Shown one piece after another: positions 55,315 through 64,000 of a stretch of 64,000 nucleotides of DNA. Both the position numbers and the translations under genes were made by a program. Below the pieces are notes generated by a model. It saw nothing but the letters and a program-made list of their open reading frames with translations. It was not told the DNA's origin and made no database searches. The stretch is from contig JACUTU010000002.1 in the NCBI GenBank assembly GCA_014859685.1, positions 186,001-250,000 of the forward strand, written 5' to 3'. The DNA comes from Sulfurospirillum sp. GTDB lineage: Bacteria; Campylobacterota; Campylobacteria; Campylobacterales; Sulfurospirillaceae. Position 1 is the first letter of the stretch. Every line of letters begins with the position of its first letter.

Positions 55315-56290
55315 GATTTATGTCCGCACTAAAAAGATAGGGGCGTATTTTTGTGGGAATTTTGCGAGTGCGACAAAGTTCTTTGAATTTTTTTGGCATA
55401 GTAGCGTTGCTATGTGGACAAACAAAAATAGATTCTAATCCCCATGCTACTGCTATCTTGCTAGCGATGATGCACTCTTGTGTTTTTGTGATCTCATCTC
55501 TTTGTTTTTTACTCAAAAGATAGCCCATATTTTTGCACATCTTATCAATCGCTCGTAAATTTTTAATCGTATCCATATCCTTTTGCACATAAGAGAGTTC
55601 TTTGATGGTATAAATCTTTTGTGGCAAAAGTTTTGTAGCATCTTCGTGTAAGTATGTAAAACTTTTTAGTACCCCTTTGGCATATTGGTGTAAAAATGGT
55701 GTTGCAAAAGCAGCTCTTATGCGATTTCTCTCGTGTGTTTGCTCCTCATTTGTATGGTCTAAAAAATATTGGATATTATTTTGTTCTAAAAAATAGAGTA
55801 TATTTTCTTTGGTAGTCATCAGTAATGGGCGGATAAGTTTGTAGCCTTGCCGTTCTTCTATTTGCTCAAAACCTAGCAGTTCAACCAATCCAGCACCTTT
55901 TGAGAGTTGCATCAAAAACCATTCAAATTTATCGTTCAAATGGTGTGCTGTAATGAGTGTGTCATAACCATTTTCTCTAATGATTTGTTCAAAAAACGCA
56001 TATCTTGCTACTCGTGCATTGTGTTCAAAATTGCTTTGTTCAAGCTTACATGTAAGGCTGTAGCAAGTTTTATGATGACTTTTTGCCAATGCTTTGGCAT
56101 ACGACTCTTCACTATCGCTCTGCATCCTTGTTTTGTAGTTAATGATAGCGATGTCAAATTCTATTCCATACGCTTGTAAGATGGTAAACAAAGCGTTTGA
56201 GTCGCTTCCCGCTGAATATGCTAAAAGATTTTTGCAACGCTTCAAAAGCGTTATGCTTTCATCACAAAGCTTCGGTAACTGTTGCAACAA
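55298..56290 (-). CDS. tilS: tRNA(Ile)-lysidine synthase
   Basis: The 330-residue N-type ATP pyrophosphatase has the PP-loop [13 protein letters not shown] (SxGxDS), the substrate motif [18 protein letters not shown] and [12 protein letters not shown]. TilS converts the wobble C34 of tRNA-Ile(CAU) to lysidine so that it reads AUA. The C-terminal domain is shorter than in E. coli. Its start overlaps the rimO end by 29 bp. In C. jejuni rimO and tilS are also adjacent. Confidence 0.92.
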   Translation of the reverse strand: MLQQLPKLCDESITLLKRCKNLLAYSAGSDSNALFTILQAYGIEFDIAIINYKTRMQSDSEESYAKALAKSHHKTCYSLTCKLEQSNFEHNARVARYAFFEQIIRENGYDTLITAHHLNDKFEWFLMQLSKGAGLVELLGFEQIEERQGYKLIRPLLMTTKENILYFLEQNNIQYFLDHTNEEQTHERNRIRAAFATPFLHQYAKGVLKSFTYLHEDATKLLPQKIYTIKELSYVQKDMDTIKNLRAIDKMCKNMGYLLSKKQRDEITKTQECIIASKIAVAWGLESIFVCPHSNATMPKKFKELCRTRKIPTKIRPYLFSADINPNELH

Positions 56291-57575
56291 GTTTATCTCC
56301 AGCGATCTGTGTTACAAGAGCTTTGTAGCACTTGCCCACAACCAAAACGCCCGCTTGCGTGTCATTGATCAAAATTTCTCCATCAATATCTCTATCCCAG
56401 AGAATTTTTTTTGCTCGCATAAAGTATGCATGCTCGCTACTTTCGCCTTCTATAACGACTTCTATCTCTTGATTGAGGTCAATTTGTAGGGATTTTTGTA
56501 GTCCGTCTTGTACTATTTTTTCTATGATATCAATGCGTTTGTTGATGAGTTTTTCACTTATTTTCTCTGGCATTTCAAAAGCTGCCGTAGCCTCTTCATC
56601 ACTATAAGGAAAAAGAGAAACACGGTCAAAATAACCTGCTCGCATAAACTCTAGTAACTCGTTAAATTCAGCTTCACTTTCACCAGGATGTCCGATGATA
56701 AGCCCTGTTCGCAAAAAGCTCTGTGGTGCATTTTTCATCATCTCTAAAAGTTCTTTTATTCTCGCACTTCCAGCTCCCCGCTTCATGCGTTTGAGCATAG
56801 CATCGCTGATGTGTTGGATAGGCATATCAAAATAATTGTGAAAGACTTTTGAATTGATAATACTTTGGATCAACAGATTGCTAGTTGTGGTTGGATACAG
56901 ATATAAAATCCTCGCAGATGTCACGCCTGTAATATTTTCAACCACTTTTATAAGTTCCACTAAACCATCTTTTATTCCTAAATCACGGAGATACGAACTA
57001 CTATCTTGTGAGATAAAACTAAAATCAAAATACCCTTTAGCAACAAGTGCTTGTACCTCTTTTTCAACTGATCGAAGTGTTCTTGAATAGAGTTTCCCCT
57101 TGAAGCTAGGTATTGCACAAAAACTACATGTTTGATTGCAACCCTCGGAGAGTTTGATGTATGCATGCGAATTTGAACCTGTAACTATTCGCTCCTCAGT
57201 ATCGAGTAAGTAAGTAGTAGGCGAAAAACGGCTTTGTTTTTTTTCAATAATCTCATCGATTTTATCATAATCCCCAACGCCTGTGAAAATATCAACTTCT
57301 TTGAGTTCTTTTTGTAACTCCTCTTTGTACCGTTCACTCAAGCACCCACTTACGACCAAAAGAGAATCTTTCTTTCTTGCTTCATGGAGTGAGAAAATAG
57401 TATTTAAACTCTCTTGCTTTGCAGGCCCAATGAAACCGCAAGTATTGACTATGAGTACATCTGCCTCATCAGCGTTATCTGTGAGCGTGTAACTTTGAAG
57501 TTTTCCTAGCATCACTTCTGAGTCCACTAAATTTTTATTGCATCCCAAAGATACAAGGTGTAATTTTTTTTTCAT
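56262..57575 (-). CDS. rimO: Ribosomal protein S12 methylthiotransferase
   Basis: The 437-residue MiaB-family radical SAM enzyme starts [26 protein letters not shown], typical of Rim[14 protein letters not shown], the cluster [19 protein letters not shown] and IVGHPGES-like [10 protein letters not shown] are visible, with a TRAM domain at the end. RimO methylthiolates Asp88 of S12. It differs from the MiaB at 50750 in the N-terminal cysteine context. One base separates it from panC upstream. Confidence 0.94.
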   Translation of the reverse strand: MKKKLHLVSLGCNKNLVDSEVMLGKLQSYTLTDNADEADVLIVNTCGFIGPAKQESLNTIFSLHEARKKDSLLVVSGCLSERYKEELQKELKEVDIFTGVGDYDKIDEIIEKKQSRFSPTTYLLDTEERIVTGSNSHAYIKLSEGCNQTCSFCAIPSFKGKLYSRTLRSVEKEVQALVAKGYFDFSFISQDSSSYLRDLGIKDGLVELIKVVENITGVTSARILYLYPTTTSNLLIQSIINSKVFHNYFDMPIQHISDAMLKRMKRGAGSARIKELLEMMKNAPQSFLRTGLIIGHPGESEAEFNELLEFMRAGYFDRVSLFPYSDEEATAAFEMPEKISEKLINKRIDIIEKIVQDGLQKSLQIDLNQEIEVVIEGESSEHAYFMRAKKILWDRDIDGEILINDTQAGVLVVGKCYKALVTQIAGDKLVATVTEAL

Positions 57576-57576
57576 A

Positions 57577-58398
57577 TTAAATCCAAATATTGTCGATAAG
57601 TCTTGTTTGACCGACTTTTGCGGCTACTAAAATGATGCTATTTTTGATCTGTATTTCTTGTAAAACTTCAAAATCTCTGTTTGTTATGGCTATATATTGC
57701 ACTTGTATTGCGTGCATTACTTCTTGCATTTTGGCTATGATCGAGTCTACATGTAAGTTGCCTTGCATTATTTCTTTGGACGCTATCTTGAGTGATTTTG
57801 AAATGGCAAGTGCTTCTTGTTTTTCAATTTCACTCAAGTACGCATTTCTTGAAGAAAGTGCCAAGCCTTGTTCGTCACGAACTATTTCGCAAGGAATTAT
57901 ACTTACATGTAAGTATAATGCGGCTACCATATTTTGTATAAGATAGAGTTGTTGTGCATCTTTCTTGCCAAAATACGCACGCGTTGGATCTGTAAGTAGT
58001 AACAATTTTAGCACTACAAGCAAAACTCCATCAAAATGTCCTGCTCGATTGAAGCCCTCAAGAATGTAACTTTTGGCAAACGGTGCCTTGATGAGAGGTT
58101 CTTGGGGCGTATAGATCTCGCTCACGCTTGGCATAAAAAGCGCATCAACTCCAGCGAGTTCACAGATCTTTGTATCTGCTGCAATTCTTTTTGGATATGT
58201 CTCAAAATCCTCTCCAGCTAAAAACTGCGTGGGATTCACAAAAATAGAAACGATAGTATGCTCATTTTCTTGGATTGCTTGTTTGATCAAAGAGATATGC
58301 CCTTGGTGCAAGGCACCCATTGTTGGAACAAAACCGATATCGCCATTTAGAATTTTTCGGTATGATTGTAACTCACTGATGGTTGTAAATATTTTCAT
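57577..58398 (-). CDS. panC: Pantothenate synthetase
   Basis: The 273-residue enzyme has [15 protein letters not shown] (the HxGH nucleotide site), FVNPTQF and [10 protein letters not shown], and [19 protein letters not shown] (KxxSR-type loop). It joins pantoate and beta-alanine with ATP. The start at 58398 (MKIFTTI) is preferred by homologous start position, but the Shine-Dalgarno is weak. It is followed by rimO after one base and is divergent from prfB. Confidence 0.94.
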   Translation of the reverse strand: MKIFTTISELQSYRKILNGDIGFVPTMGALHQGHISLIKQAIQENEHTIVSIFVNPTQFLAGEDFETYPKRIAADTKICELAGVDALFMPSVSEIYTPQEPLIKAPFAKSYILEGFNRAGHFDGVLLVVLKLLLLTDPTRAYFGKKDAQQLYLIQNMVAALYLHVSIIPCEIVRDEQGLALSSRNAYLSEIEKQEALAISKSLKIASKEIMQGNLHVDSIIAKMQEVMHAIQVQYIAITNRDFEVLQEIQIKNSIILVAAKVGQTRLIDNIWI

Positions 58399-58451
58399 TT
58401 TAGGCACTTTATTGTAAAATATTTGCACATTATATCGAAAAAAGGAATCGT

Positions 58452-59549
58452 TTGGACAATTACGAATACACCGAAGTAATCAAAAAACTTGGCATAAAAA
58501 TAGACAATATTTCACAAATTATCAAACCAAAAATTTTACAAGAGCGACTCGAAGCGATAGAACAGATGCAACAAGATCCAGTATTTTGGTTGGACAATGT
58601 ACAAGCCGCTATCATCTCCAAAGAAAAAACAGCTACAACACAAATACTTACACGCTTTTTCAAGGCAAAAAATGCTCTTGATGATTCAAGTGAAATCTAT
58701 GAGATGGCATATGGCGAGGGTGATGAGGAAATGCAAAACCAAATCATCAAAGAAGTGCCAAATCTCGAAAAACTTGTAGGTGATCTTGAAGTAGCTATGA
58801 TGCTGAGTGGTGAAAATGATAGCAACGATGCAATCATTTCTATCCATCCAGGAGCTGGTGGTACTGAATCACAAGATTGGGCAAGTATGCTGTATCGTAT
58901 GTATCTCCGCTGGGCAGAACGACAAGGATTTAAAGTGGAAGTTTTGGACTTTCAAGAGGGCGAAGAAGCGGGGTTGAAAGATGTGAGTTTTATCATAAGA
59001 GGACTCAACGCTTATGGATATCTAAAAGTTGAAAATGGCATCCATAGACTTGTGCGAATTTCTCCTTTTGATGCTAATGCAAAACGACATACCTCTTTTA
59101 GTTCCGTGATGGTAAGTCCTGAAGTAGACGATGATATTGATATCGTGATTGAAGATAAAGATATCCGTATTGATACTTACAGAGCGAGCGGTGCTGGTGG
59201 GCAACATGTAAATAAAACCGACTCAGCAATCCGCATAACTCATGTGCCAACAAATATCGTTGTGCAGTGTCAAAATGATAGAAGCCAACATAAAAATAAA
59301 GCAAATGCTCTCAAAATGCTCAAATCCCGCTTGTATGAATTTGAGCTTGAAAAACAGCAAGCCATCAAAGATGGTGTAGAAAAAAGTGAGATAGGCTGGG
59401 GACATCAGATCCGTAGTTATGTACTCGCCCCTTACCAGCAAGTAAAAGATGGAAGAAGTAATATCGCTTATTCAAATGTAAGTGCGTTACTTGATGGTGA
59501 CATCAGCAAAATGCTCGAAGATGTCTTGATCGCAATGCAAAGCAAATAA
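58452..59549 (+). CDS. prfB: Peptide chain release factor 2
   Basis: The 365-residue RF contains [15 protein letters not shown] with the SPF tripeptide that reads UGA/UAA, and [17 protein letters not shown] with GGQ. The TTG start at 58452 follows AAAGGA. There is no programmed frameshift: the frame is continuous from the start and lacks the CTTTGAC site of E. coli. The gene is divergent from panC. Confidence 0.97.
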   Translation: MDNYEYTEVIKKLGIKIDNISQIIKPKILQERLEAIEQMQQDPVFWLDNVQAAIISKEKTATTQILTRFFKAKNALDDSSEIYEMAYGEGDEEMQNQIIKEVPNLEKLVGDLEVAMMLSGENDSNDAIISIHPGAGGTESQDWASMLYRMYLRWAERQGFKVEVLDFQEGEEAGLKDVSFIIRGLNAYGYLKVENGIHRLVRISPFDANAKRHTSFSSVMVSPEVDDDIDIVIEDKDIRIDTYRASGAGGQHVNKTDSAIRITHVPTNIVVQCQNDRSQHKNKANALKMLKSRLYEFELEKQQAIKDGVEKSEIGWGHQIRSYVLAPYQQVKDGRSNIAYSNVSALLDGDISKMLEDVLIAMQSK

Positions 59550-59560
59550 AAGGATAAAAT

Positions 59561-59887
59561 ATGACAAACGAAGCTCTTTTGGTGCAACTAGATTATACTC
59601 CAACAGATAGTTCTTTAACGCAAGTGGACAATATAAAAGCAAATACTTCTGGATTTGATTATGTGATGAAACATATCATTACGCTGCAAGATCAACTCAA
59701 AGCACATTTTTGTTTCGTAGCACTCTCCTCAACTAAAGACTATCTCAAGATAAAAAATGTTGCCAGCACAGCCCAAAGAGTAGATGAGGTCAATGAGATA
59801 ATCCAAAAATGGTCGAAAAAATACAAAATCAATTTAGAAAAAGTAGATGGAAAAGAAACATATTATGTGCTAGGATATGAGAGTTAG
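59561..59887 (+). CDS. Hypothetical protein (108 aa) downstream of prfB
   Basis: The protein is soluble and mixed alpha/beta (ALLVQLDYTPTDSSLTQVD; HFCFVALSSTKDYLKIK; VDEVNEIIQKWSKKYKINLEKV), without signal peptide or membrane helix. AAAGGA precedes the ATG, 11 bp after prfB, so it is probably co-transcribed. I do not recognise the family. It converges with the tRNA-Ala gene across 9 bp. Confidence 0.72.
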   Translation: MTNEALLVQLDYTPTDSSLTQVDNIKANTSGFDYVMKHIITLQDQLKAHFCFVALSSTKDYLKIKNVASTAQRVDEVNEIIQKWSKKYKINLEKVDGKETYYVLGYES

Positions 59888-59896
59888 TTTGAAAAA

Positions 59897-59972
59897 TGGT
59901 GGAGTGTAGGGGGATCGAACCCCTGACCTCGACGCTGCCAGCGTCGCGCTCTCCCAGCTGAGCTAACACCCC
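59897..59972 (-). tRNA. tRNA-Ala (anticodon GGC)
   Basis: On the minus strand the 76-base sequence begins GGGGTGTTAGCTCAGCTGG and ends with the T-arm GGGTTCGATCCC, acceptor ACACTCC, A and an encoded CCA. The anticodon stem CGACG/CGTCG holds loop CTGGCAG, giving anticodon GGC (Ala, codons GCC/GCU). It starts one base after the dnaX stop codon, so it is probably processed out of a dnaX transcript. Confidence 0.96.
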
Positions 59973-59973
59973 G

Positions 59974-61560
59974 TTAAATTTTCGGGTATATTTTAATATC
60001 TTTTACCTGAAACATCTCTTGTGCTTTACGGAAAAGATCACTTTCTATGATCTCTTTTGCTTCTGCTTCTATAGCATCTTTTCCTATGCGTCCTGCTATG
60101 CAACTATCGCCACCACTCATGATCGGTTCTTGAGGCGATGCAATAGTGTCTGCTGGCGTGATATCGTTCACATCTTCTTGCCTCACTTTTATCGCAGTAT
60201 TGATGCCATAAATCTCTTGTACAAATTGCTTGATGATATTGTAGCCGTGGCGGAGTTTCTTCTTGTCGTCATCATTTGCTTTTAAAGACCAAGTGAGTGT
60301 ATCTTCTTCAAAACTGATAAATGAAACATTTTTTTTGAAAACTTCGGCTAGCTCAAAGCTTCTATCTTCAATCATAGCGATAAGTTTGTCAAATAAGTTT
60401 ATCTCTTTTGCAGGTGTTGTTGTGGTTTGTGTGGATGTTACATGTGAAGGTTTTGCTGCATCTTTTTGCACAGTTGCATCTGTTGTGCCTACCACACGAA
60501 ACTTTTCACTCTCAAGCGAATCCACTAGCTCTTCAATTGTTTTAATTTGCATAGCTTCTATCATCTTGAAAAAGACTAGAGCCAATACAAAACCATTGTC
60601 TGCATTGAGAAAAAGCAGGCTTTTGGATTCACTTAAAATGCGAAAAAATCTCTCATAAAGTAGGGTTGAAAATCTATTATCTTGTTCATAAAAAGCATCT
60701 TTTAGATATGCGATAAGTGCATCGATAATCGCTTCGCACTCAAATTCTTCAAGTTTTTTTAACAGTTGCAAGAGTGCTTTTTTATCTTTTTTTAAGATCA
60801 CTTCAAAGATGTATTGTACAGTTGCTGGATCTAAAAAACCAAGCATTGTAGCAACACTTTTTGGTGTTACAAAACTTTTTGAAAAGATGATAGCTTGATC
60901 AAGCAAGGTAAGTGTATCTCGCAATGAGCCATTACCGGCTCGTGCTAGCATCTCTAGCGCATCTGGTTCATACTCTATTTTTTCTAAGTGTAGCAAGTGG
61001 CTAAGGTGGTGGATGATATCTGGTTTTGAAATCTGCTTGAAGCGAAAATGCTGCGTTCTTGAGAGAATCGTTGCTGGTAGTTTGAGCGGATCTGTTGTGG
61101 CTAAGATAAACTTTACATATGCAGGCGGTTCCTCAAGTGTTTTGAGTAGTGCATTGAAAGCTTGTGGGGTGAGCATATGCACTTCATCGATGATAAAGAT
61201 TTTGAATTTTGCAGTATTTGGCCTGTATTTTGTTTGCTCAACGAGATCTCGAATATCGTCGATGCCGCGGTTAGATGCACCATCCATTTCGATGATGTCT
61301 ATGTGCCTATTTTCATTTGCCATCATACAATTTGGACAAACTTCGCAAGGAGTTGAAGTTGGTGAATTGTCGCAAACGAGGGCTTTGGCAAATATCCTTG
61401 CAGTAGAAGTTTTTCCGCTTCCACGCAATCCAGAAAAAAGATAGGCGTGCGAAAGCCTATTTTGATCAAGCGCTAAGCTGAGTGTTTGTGTGATAGCGTC
61501 TTGTCCGATGAGCTTATCAAAAGAGTTTGGTCGGTATTTTCGTGCGAGTACTTCAAACAA
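59974..61560 (-). CDS. dnaX: DNA polymerase III subunits tau/gamma
   Basis: The 528-residue AAA+ clamp-loader ATPase has Walker A SGLRGSGKTSTARIFAKAL, a zinc module with CEVCPNCM, Walker B IIDEVHML, the SRC-type ILSRTQHFRFKQ arginine finger, and a variable C-terminal half. It loads the beta clamp and couples polymerases. No E. coli-like frameshift site is seen at the usual position, so a short gamma form is not predicted. It is followed by tRNA-Ala after one base. Confidence 0.95.
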   Translation of the reverse strand: MFEVLARKYRPNSFDKLIGQDAITQTLSLALDQNRLSHAYLFSGLRGSGKTSTARIFAKALVCDNSPTSTPCEVCPNCMMANENRHIDIIEMDGASNRGIDDIRDLVEQTKYRPNTAKFKIFIIDEVHMLTPQAFNALLKTLEEPPAYVKFILATTDPLKLPATILSRTQHFRFKQISKPDIIHHLSHLLHLEKIEYEPDALEMLARAGNGSLRDTLTLLDQAIIFSKSFVTPKSVATMLGFLDPATVQYIFEVILKKDKKALLQLLKKLEEFECEAIIDALIAYLKDAFYEQDNRFSTLLYERFFRILSESKSLLFLNADNGFVLALVFFKMIEAMQIKTIEELVDSLESEKFRVVGTTDATVQKDAAKPSHVTSTQTTTTPAKEINLFDKLIAMIEDRSFELAEVFKKNVSFISFEEDTLTWSLKANDDDKKKLRHGYNIIKQFVQEIYGINTAIKVRQEDVNDITPADTIASPQEPIMSGGDSCIAGRIGKDAIEAEAKEIIESDLFRKAQEMFQVKDIKIYPKI

Positions 61561-61603
61561 GATTTAGCCTTTACATGTAATTGTAAATTGTACAATTTTT
61601 AAC

Positions 61604-61609
61604 TATAAT
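61604..61609 (+). promoter_or_regulatory. Probable promoter of the small lipoprotein gene
   Basis: TATAAT at 61604-61609, with AAAAAAGGA at 61616-61624 before the ATG. It lies in the gap upstream of dnaX, which is transcribed the other way. A TTACATGTAA motif is at 61571-61580. Confidence 0.55.
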
Positions 61610-61633
61610 ATGAGCTAAAAAAGGAAAAATCTT

Positions 61634-61738
61634 ATGAAAAAAATTGTTTTAGCTGTTCTTGTATTGTTATCATTTGTTGCAATTTTTAGCGGATGTGAGC
61701 GAAATAATTATCAGCACCCATTGCATAGAAAATCATAA
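61634..61738 (+). CDS. Tiny lipoprotein (34 aa)
   Basis: The frame gives a signal peptide (KKIVLAVLVLLSFVAIF) with lipobox IFSGC and only about 14 residues after the Cys (CERNNYQHPLHRKS). A consensus TATAAT and strong ribosome site support expression. It resembles small LptM/entericidin-like lipoproteins only in size. Its end overlaps the murI stop (convergent, 6 bp). The function is unknown. Confidence 0.6.
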   Translation: MKKIVLAVLVLLSFVAIFSGCERNNYQHPLHRKS

Positions 61739-62482
61739 AAAAAGATCGCCTAGCCATTTTTTTGCGGTTGCTTTGAGATTTTCAGGATTTTCTGAAGCAA
61801 ATAGTTGTAATTTTGTAGCATTGCTTTGCTTTGCAAAATCACAATGTACTCTTAAATGCTCCACTATTGCTTCTCCTGAGTGGATCAATAAAGAATTTGG
61901 AAAGTAATTTTGAATAGCTGATGCGAGTAGTGGAAAATGCGTGCAGCCTAAGATAATAGCATCTGGAGTTACTAAATCTTTAAAATAATGCTCCATAGCG
62001 CTTTGCAAAAGGGCGCCTTCAAAAATTCCCTCTTCGACGATTGGAACAAATAAAGATGGTGCAAGACTTGTGAGATTATTGTAGCCGCAGTTTTGGAGTA
62101 AATGTGCATATCTTTGGCTAGCAATCGTAGCTCTAGTGCCTAAAATGAGGATATTTGTATCTTTATGTTTGAGTGCATTTTGTACCGCAAGCACTCCTGG
62201 TTCGATGACTCCGATAACCTTAAATGGCGCATTGACCCGCAACTCTTGTATGGCATAAGCGCTCACACTATTGCACGCAACGATAAGCATATCTATCTCA
62301 AAATTTTTAAAAAATTCTAGAGCTTCTAGTGAATAGCGAACGATAGTGTTTTTATCTTTGACGCCATAAGGAACTCGAGCAGTGTCTCCAAAATAGATGA
62401 TGCTTTCAAAAAGTTGGTGTTCAAGCAAACTCTTAACAACACTCAGTCCACCAACACCGCTGTCAAAAACGCCAACGCGCAT
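61733..62482 (-). CDS. murI: Glutamate racemase
   Basis: The 249-residue enzyme has VGVFDSGVGGLSVV, YFGDTARVPYG, MLIVACNSVSA with one catalytic Cys, and ILGCTHFPLL with the other. It supplies D-glutamate for peptidoglycan. It lies 5 bp after rho, as in H. pylori (HP0549-HP0550). Confidence 0.96.
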   Translation of the reverse strand: MRVGVFDSGVGGLSVVKSLLEHQLFESIIYFGDTARVPYGVKDKNTIVRYSLEALEFFKNFEIDMLIVACNSVSAYAIQELRVNAPFKVIGVIEPGVLAVQNALKHKDTNILILGTRATIASQRYAHLLQNCGYNNLTSLAPSLFVPIVEEGIFEGALLQSAMEHYFKDLVTPDAIILGCTHFPLLASAIQNYFPNSLLIHSGEAIVEHLRVHCDFAKQSNATKLQLFASENPENLKATAKKWLGDLFL

Positions 62483-62487
62483 TTTTG

Positions 62488-63828
62488 CTAGCCCTCATTC
62501 ATCATGGATAAAAACTCTTCATTGCTTTTTGTTTTGAGCATTTTTGCGTATAAAAATTTAAGTGCTTCAACATCTTCCATTTGACTGATTGCACTACGAA
62601 GCGCCCAAACTCTTTGGAGATTATCAGGACTTAAAAGTAATTCCTCTTTTCTTGTGGCTGATTTCATAACATTGATAGCTGGATAAATTCTGCGATCAGA
62701 GATATTTCTATCAAGTACGATCTCAGAGTTGCCCGTACCTTTAAACTCTTCAAAGATAACCTCATCCATGCGACTTCCTGTTTCGATGAGTGCTGTAGAT
62801 ATGATAGTGAGACTGCCTCCAAATTCTATATTTCTTGCTGCGCCAAAAAATCTTTTTGGTTTATGGAGGGCATTTGCATCCACGCCACCTGTGAGAATTT
62901 TGCCACTTGATGGGGTGACTGTGTTGTAAGCTCTTGCCAAACGCGTGATGGAATCGAGCAAAATAACTACATCTTTGCCCATTTCTACGCTTCTTTTTGC
63001 TTTTTCGATAACAAGATTTGCAACGCGCACATGATTGACTGCCGGTTGGTCAAAAGTTGAACTAAATACTTCACCTCGTACGCATCTTTGCATATCGGTT
63101 ACCTCTTCTGGGCGTTCATCTACAAGTAAAACGATGAGTTCTACTTCTGGATGATTGCGTGCGATGCCGTGTGCTAACTCTTTCATAATTTCTGTTTTAC
63201 CGCTTCTTGGAGGTGCAACGATAAGCCCTCTTTGTCCCTTGCCGATAGGAGTGAAAAGATCAAGTACGCGACCTGTTACATGTAAGGGATCGTACTCAAG
63301 TTTGATGGATTGCGTAGGATATAGTGGTGTGAGATTTTCAAACAATGGTCTTTTTTTGCTGTCTTTGAGTGGCATATAATTGATAGCTTCTATTTTCAAA
63401 AGAGCATTGTAGCGTTCTTGATCTTTTGGTGGTCGCACTTGACCTGTGACTATATCGCCACTTCGTAGAGCAAATTTTCGTACTTGCGTGGCACTTACAT
63501 ACGAGTCATTGACGCTATCGCTAAAGTTTGCATCAAGTTCACGCAAAAATCCATATCCATCAGGCATGATTTCTAAGATACCCGTAAATAGGATAAATCC
63601 ACCTTGTTTTACTTGTGCTTTGAGGATTTCAAACATCAAATCTTGTCGTTTTAATTCGCTGGGATTTTCCACCTCAAGTTCGAGTGCTATCTCGATAAGT
63701 TTATCGAGAGCTGTGCTTCTCAGTGTTTCTATCTTATAGCCCTCAACCGGTACATGTGTTCTTGATTTGTTTGAATGTGTAGGTGTGTGTGTAGTTTTTT
63801 GATTGCCATTAGCGTTGTTTTCGCTCAT
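62488..63828 (-). CDS. rho: Transcription termination factor Rho
   Basis: The 446-residue hexameric helicase has a disordered polar N-terminus ([21 protein letters not shown]), the cold-shock-like RNA-binding domain ([17 protein letters not shown]), Walker [18 protein letters not shown], Walker [17 protein letters not shown], and the Q/R-loop region. It terminates untranslated transcripts. It is followed by murI after 5 bp. Confidence 0.97.
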   Translation of the reverse strand: MSENNANGNQKTTHTPTHSNKSRTHVPVEGYKIETLRSTALDKLIEIALELEVENPSELKRQDLMFEILKAQVKQGGFILFTGILEIMPDGYGFLRELDANFSDSVNDSYVSATQVRKFALRSGDIVTGQVRPPKDQERYNALLKIEAINYMPLKDSKKRPLFENLTPLYPTQSIKLEYDPLHVTGRVLDLFTPIGKGQRGLIVAPPRSGKTEIMKELAHGIARNHPEVELIVLLVDERPEEVTDMQRCVRGEVFSSTFDQPAVNHVRVANLVIEKAKRSVEMGKDVVILLDSITRLARAYNTVTPSSGKILTGGVDANALHKPKRFFGAARNIEFGGSLTIISTALIETGSRMDEVIFEEFKGTGNSEIVLDRNISDRRIYPAINVMKSATRKEELLLSPDNLQRVWALRSAISQMEDVEALKFLYAKMLKTKSNEEFLSMMNEG

Positions 63829-64000
63829 ATTACCTTCTTTTGCAGTTTTATCGTTTTTGAAGCTGGAACTCTATGAAGATTTGCTCTTATGCGATGTGTA
63901 GTTTTGGGTGATTAAGTATTTGCAGTGAAATTTTATAATAAAGCATCATTTTTGTCAAGAAATGCCAGAGTTTTTCTACATGTAAGAGGATTTTTTGATA
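63829..64000. promoter_or_regulatory. rho upstream region
   Basis: On the minus strand a TATAAA-like -10 (about 63930-63940) and AGAAGG at 63833-63838 precede the rho ATG. Rho leaders are often autoregulated. A CTACATGTAA variant of the iterated palindrome is at about 63977-63986. The window ends here. Confidence 0.3.

Noticed and set aside
58452-58560. Programmed frameshift at the start of prfB
   Set aside because: The frame is continuous from the TTG start and the CTTTGA-type site is absent.
60700-60820. A-rich runs in dnaX as a programmed frameshift site
   Set aside because: They lie in the domain III region, earlier than the E. coli site, and no stop codon plus hairpin arrangement was seen.

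Overview
The window is about 64 kb of AT-rich chromosome from a member of the Campylobacterota (Epsilonproteobacteria), most likely a free-living sulfur- or hydrogen-oxidising relative of Sulfurimonas/Sulfuricurvum; the genus cannot be fixed from the sequence alone. The assignment rests on gene neighbourhoods known from Helicobacter pylori and Campylobacter jejuni: rpsB-tsf-ABC ATPase-fliR; an acidic ChePep-like protein-gmk-tatA-argS; nadD/rsfS divergent from gapA-pgk-tpiA-fabI; nusA divergent from an HP0268-like gene-miaB-DUF374 acyltransferase; rimO-tilS; and murI-rho.

Layout. Positions 1-8.5 kb hold part of a Pel-type exopolysaccharide locus: the 3' end of one pelA-like gene, a pelE-like gene, pelB, a second complete pelA, and a convergent galE epimerase. 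Positions 8.5-14.4 kb hold a decayed transposase fragment, a small hypothetical gene, tpx, the rpsB-tsf-ABC-fliR block and an EamA transporter. Positions 14.4-29.4 kb are a glycogen/alpha-glucan cluster: a short GT35 phosphorylase-like gene, a nucleotidyltransferase/phosphomannomutase-like fusion, two GH57 enzymes, galT, two glgA paralogs, a ROK glucokinase and glgB, many with ATGA or GTGA overlaps. Two exported proteins of unknown function follow (29.6-31.6 kb). One is a lipoprotein; the other carries four YPCGVK-x-C repeats. Positions 31.7-39.1 kb are a complete minus-strand Entner-Doudoroff operon, zwf-pgl-edd-eda-pgm-pgi. Positions 39.3-64 kb are mostly housekeeping, ending with a PilM/N/O-like trio, tilS, rimO, panC, prfB, tRNA-Ala, dnaX, murI and rho.

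How it fits together. Alpha-glucan made by GlgA/GlgB and trimmed by GH57 enzymes can be returned to glucose 1-phosphate (phosphorylase) or glucose (then ROK kinase). Pgm makes glucose 6-phosphate, and Zwf-Pgl-Edd-Eda convert it to pyruvate plus glyceraldehyde 3-phosphate, which feeds the nearby gapA-pgk-tpiA genes. No glgC is present. Two enzymes of the cluster carry altered catalytic motifs: the phosphorylase has Thr at the PLP-lysine position, and the phosphomutase-like domain has lost its metal-binding aspartates.

The most notable non-coding structure is a family of four MITE-like elements (90-161 bp). They share terminal inverted repeats near CTGATGTTACGCAC, 7-bp target-duplication-like flanks and paired compensatory base changes; two sit directly on the stop codons of glgP and tpiA. 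A second genome-scale signal is the 10-bp palindrome TTACATGTAA, found by eye in 16 perfect copies, mostly inside genes and none before 19.3 kb. Two copies are joined in a perfect 34-bp palindrome at 31637-31670.
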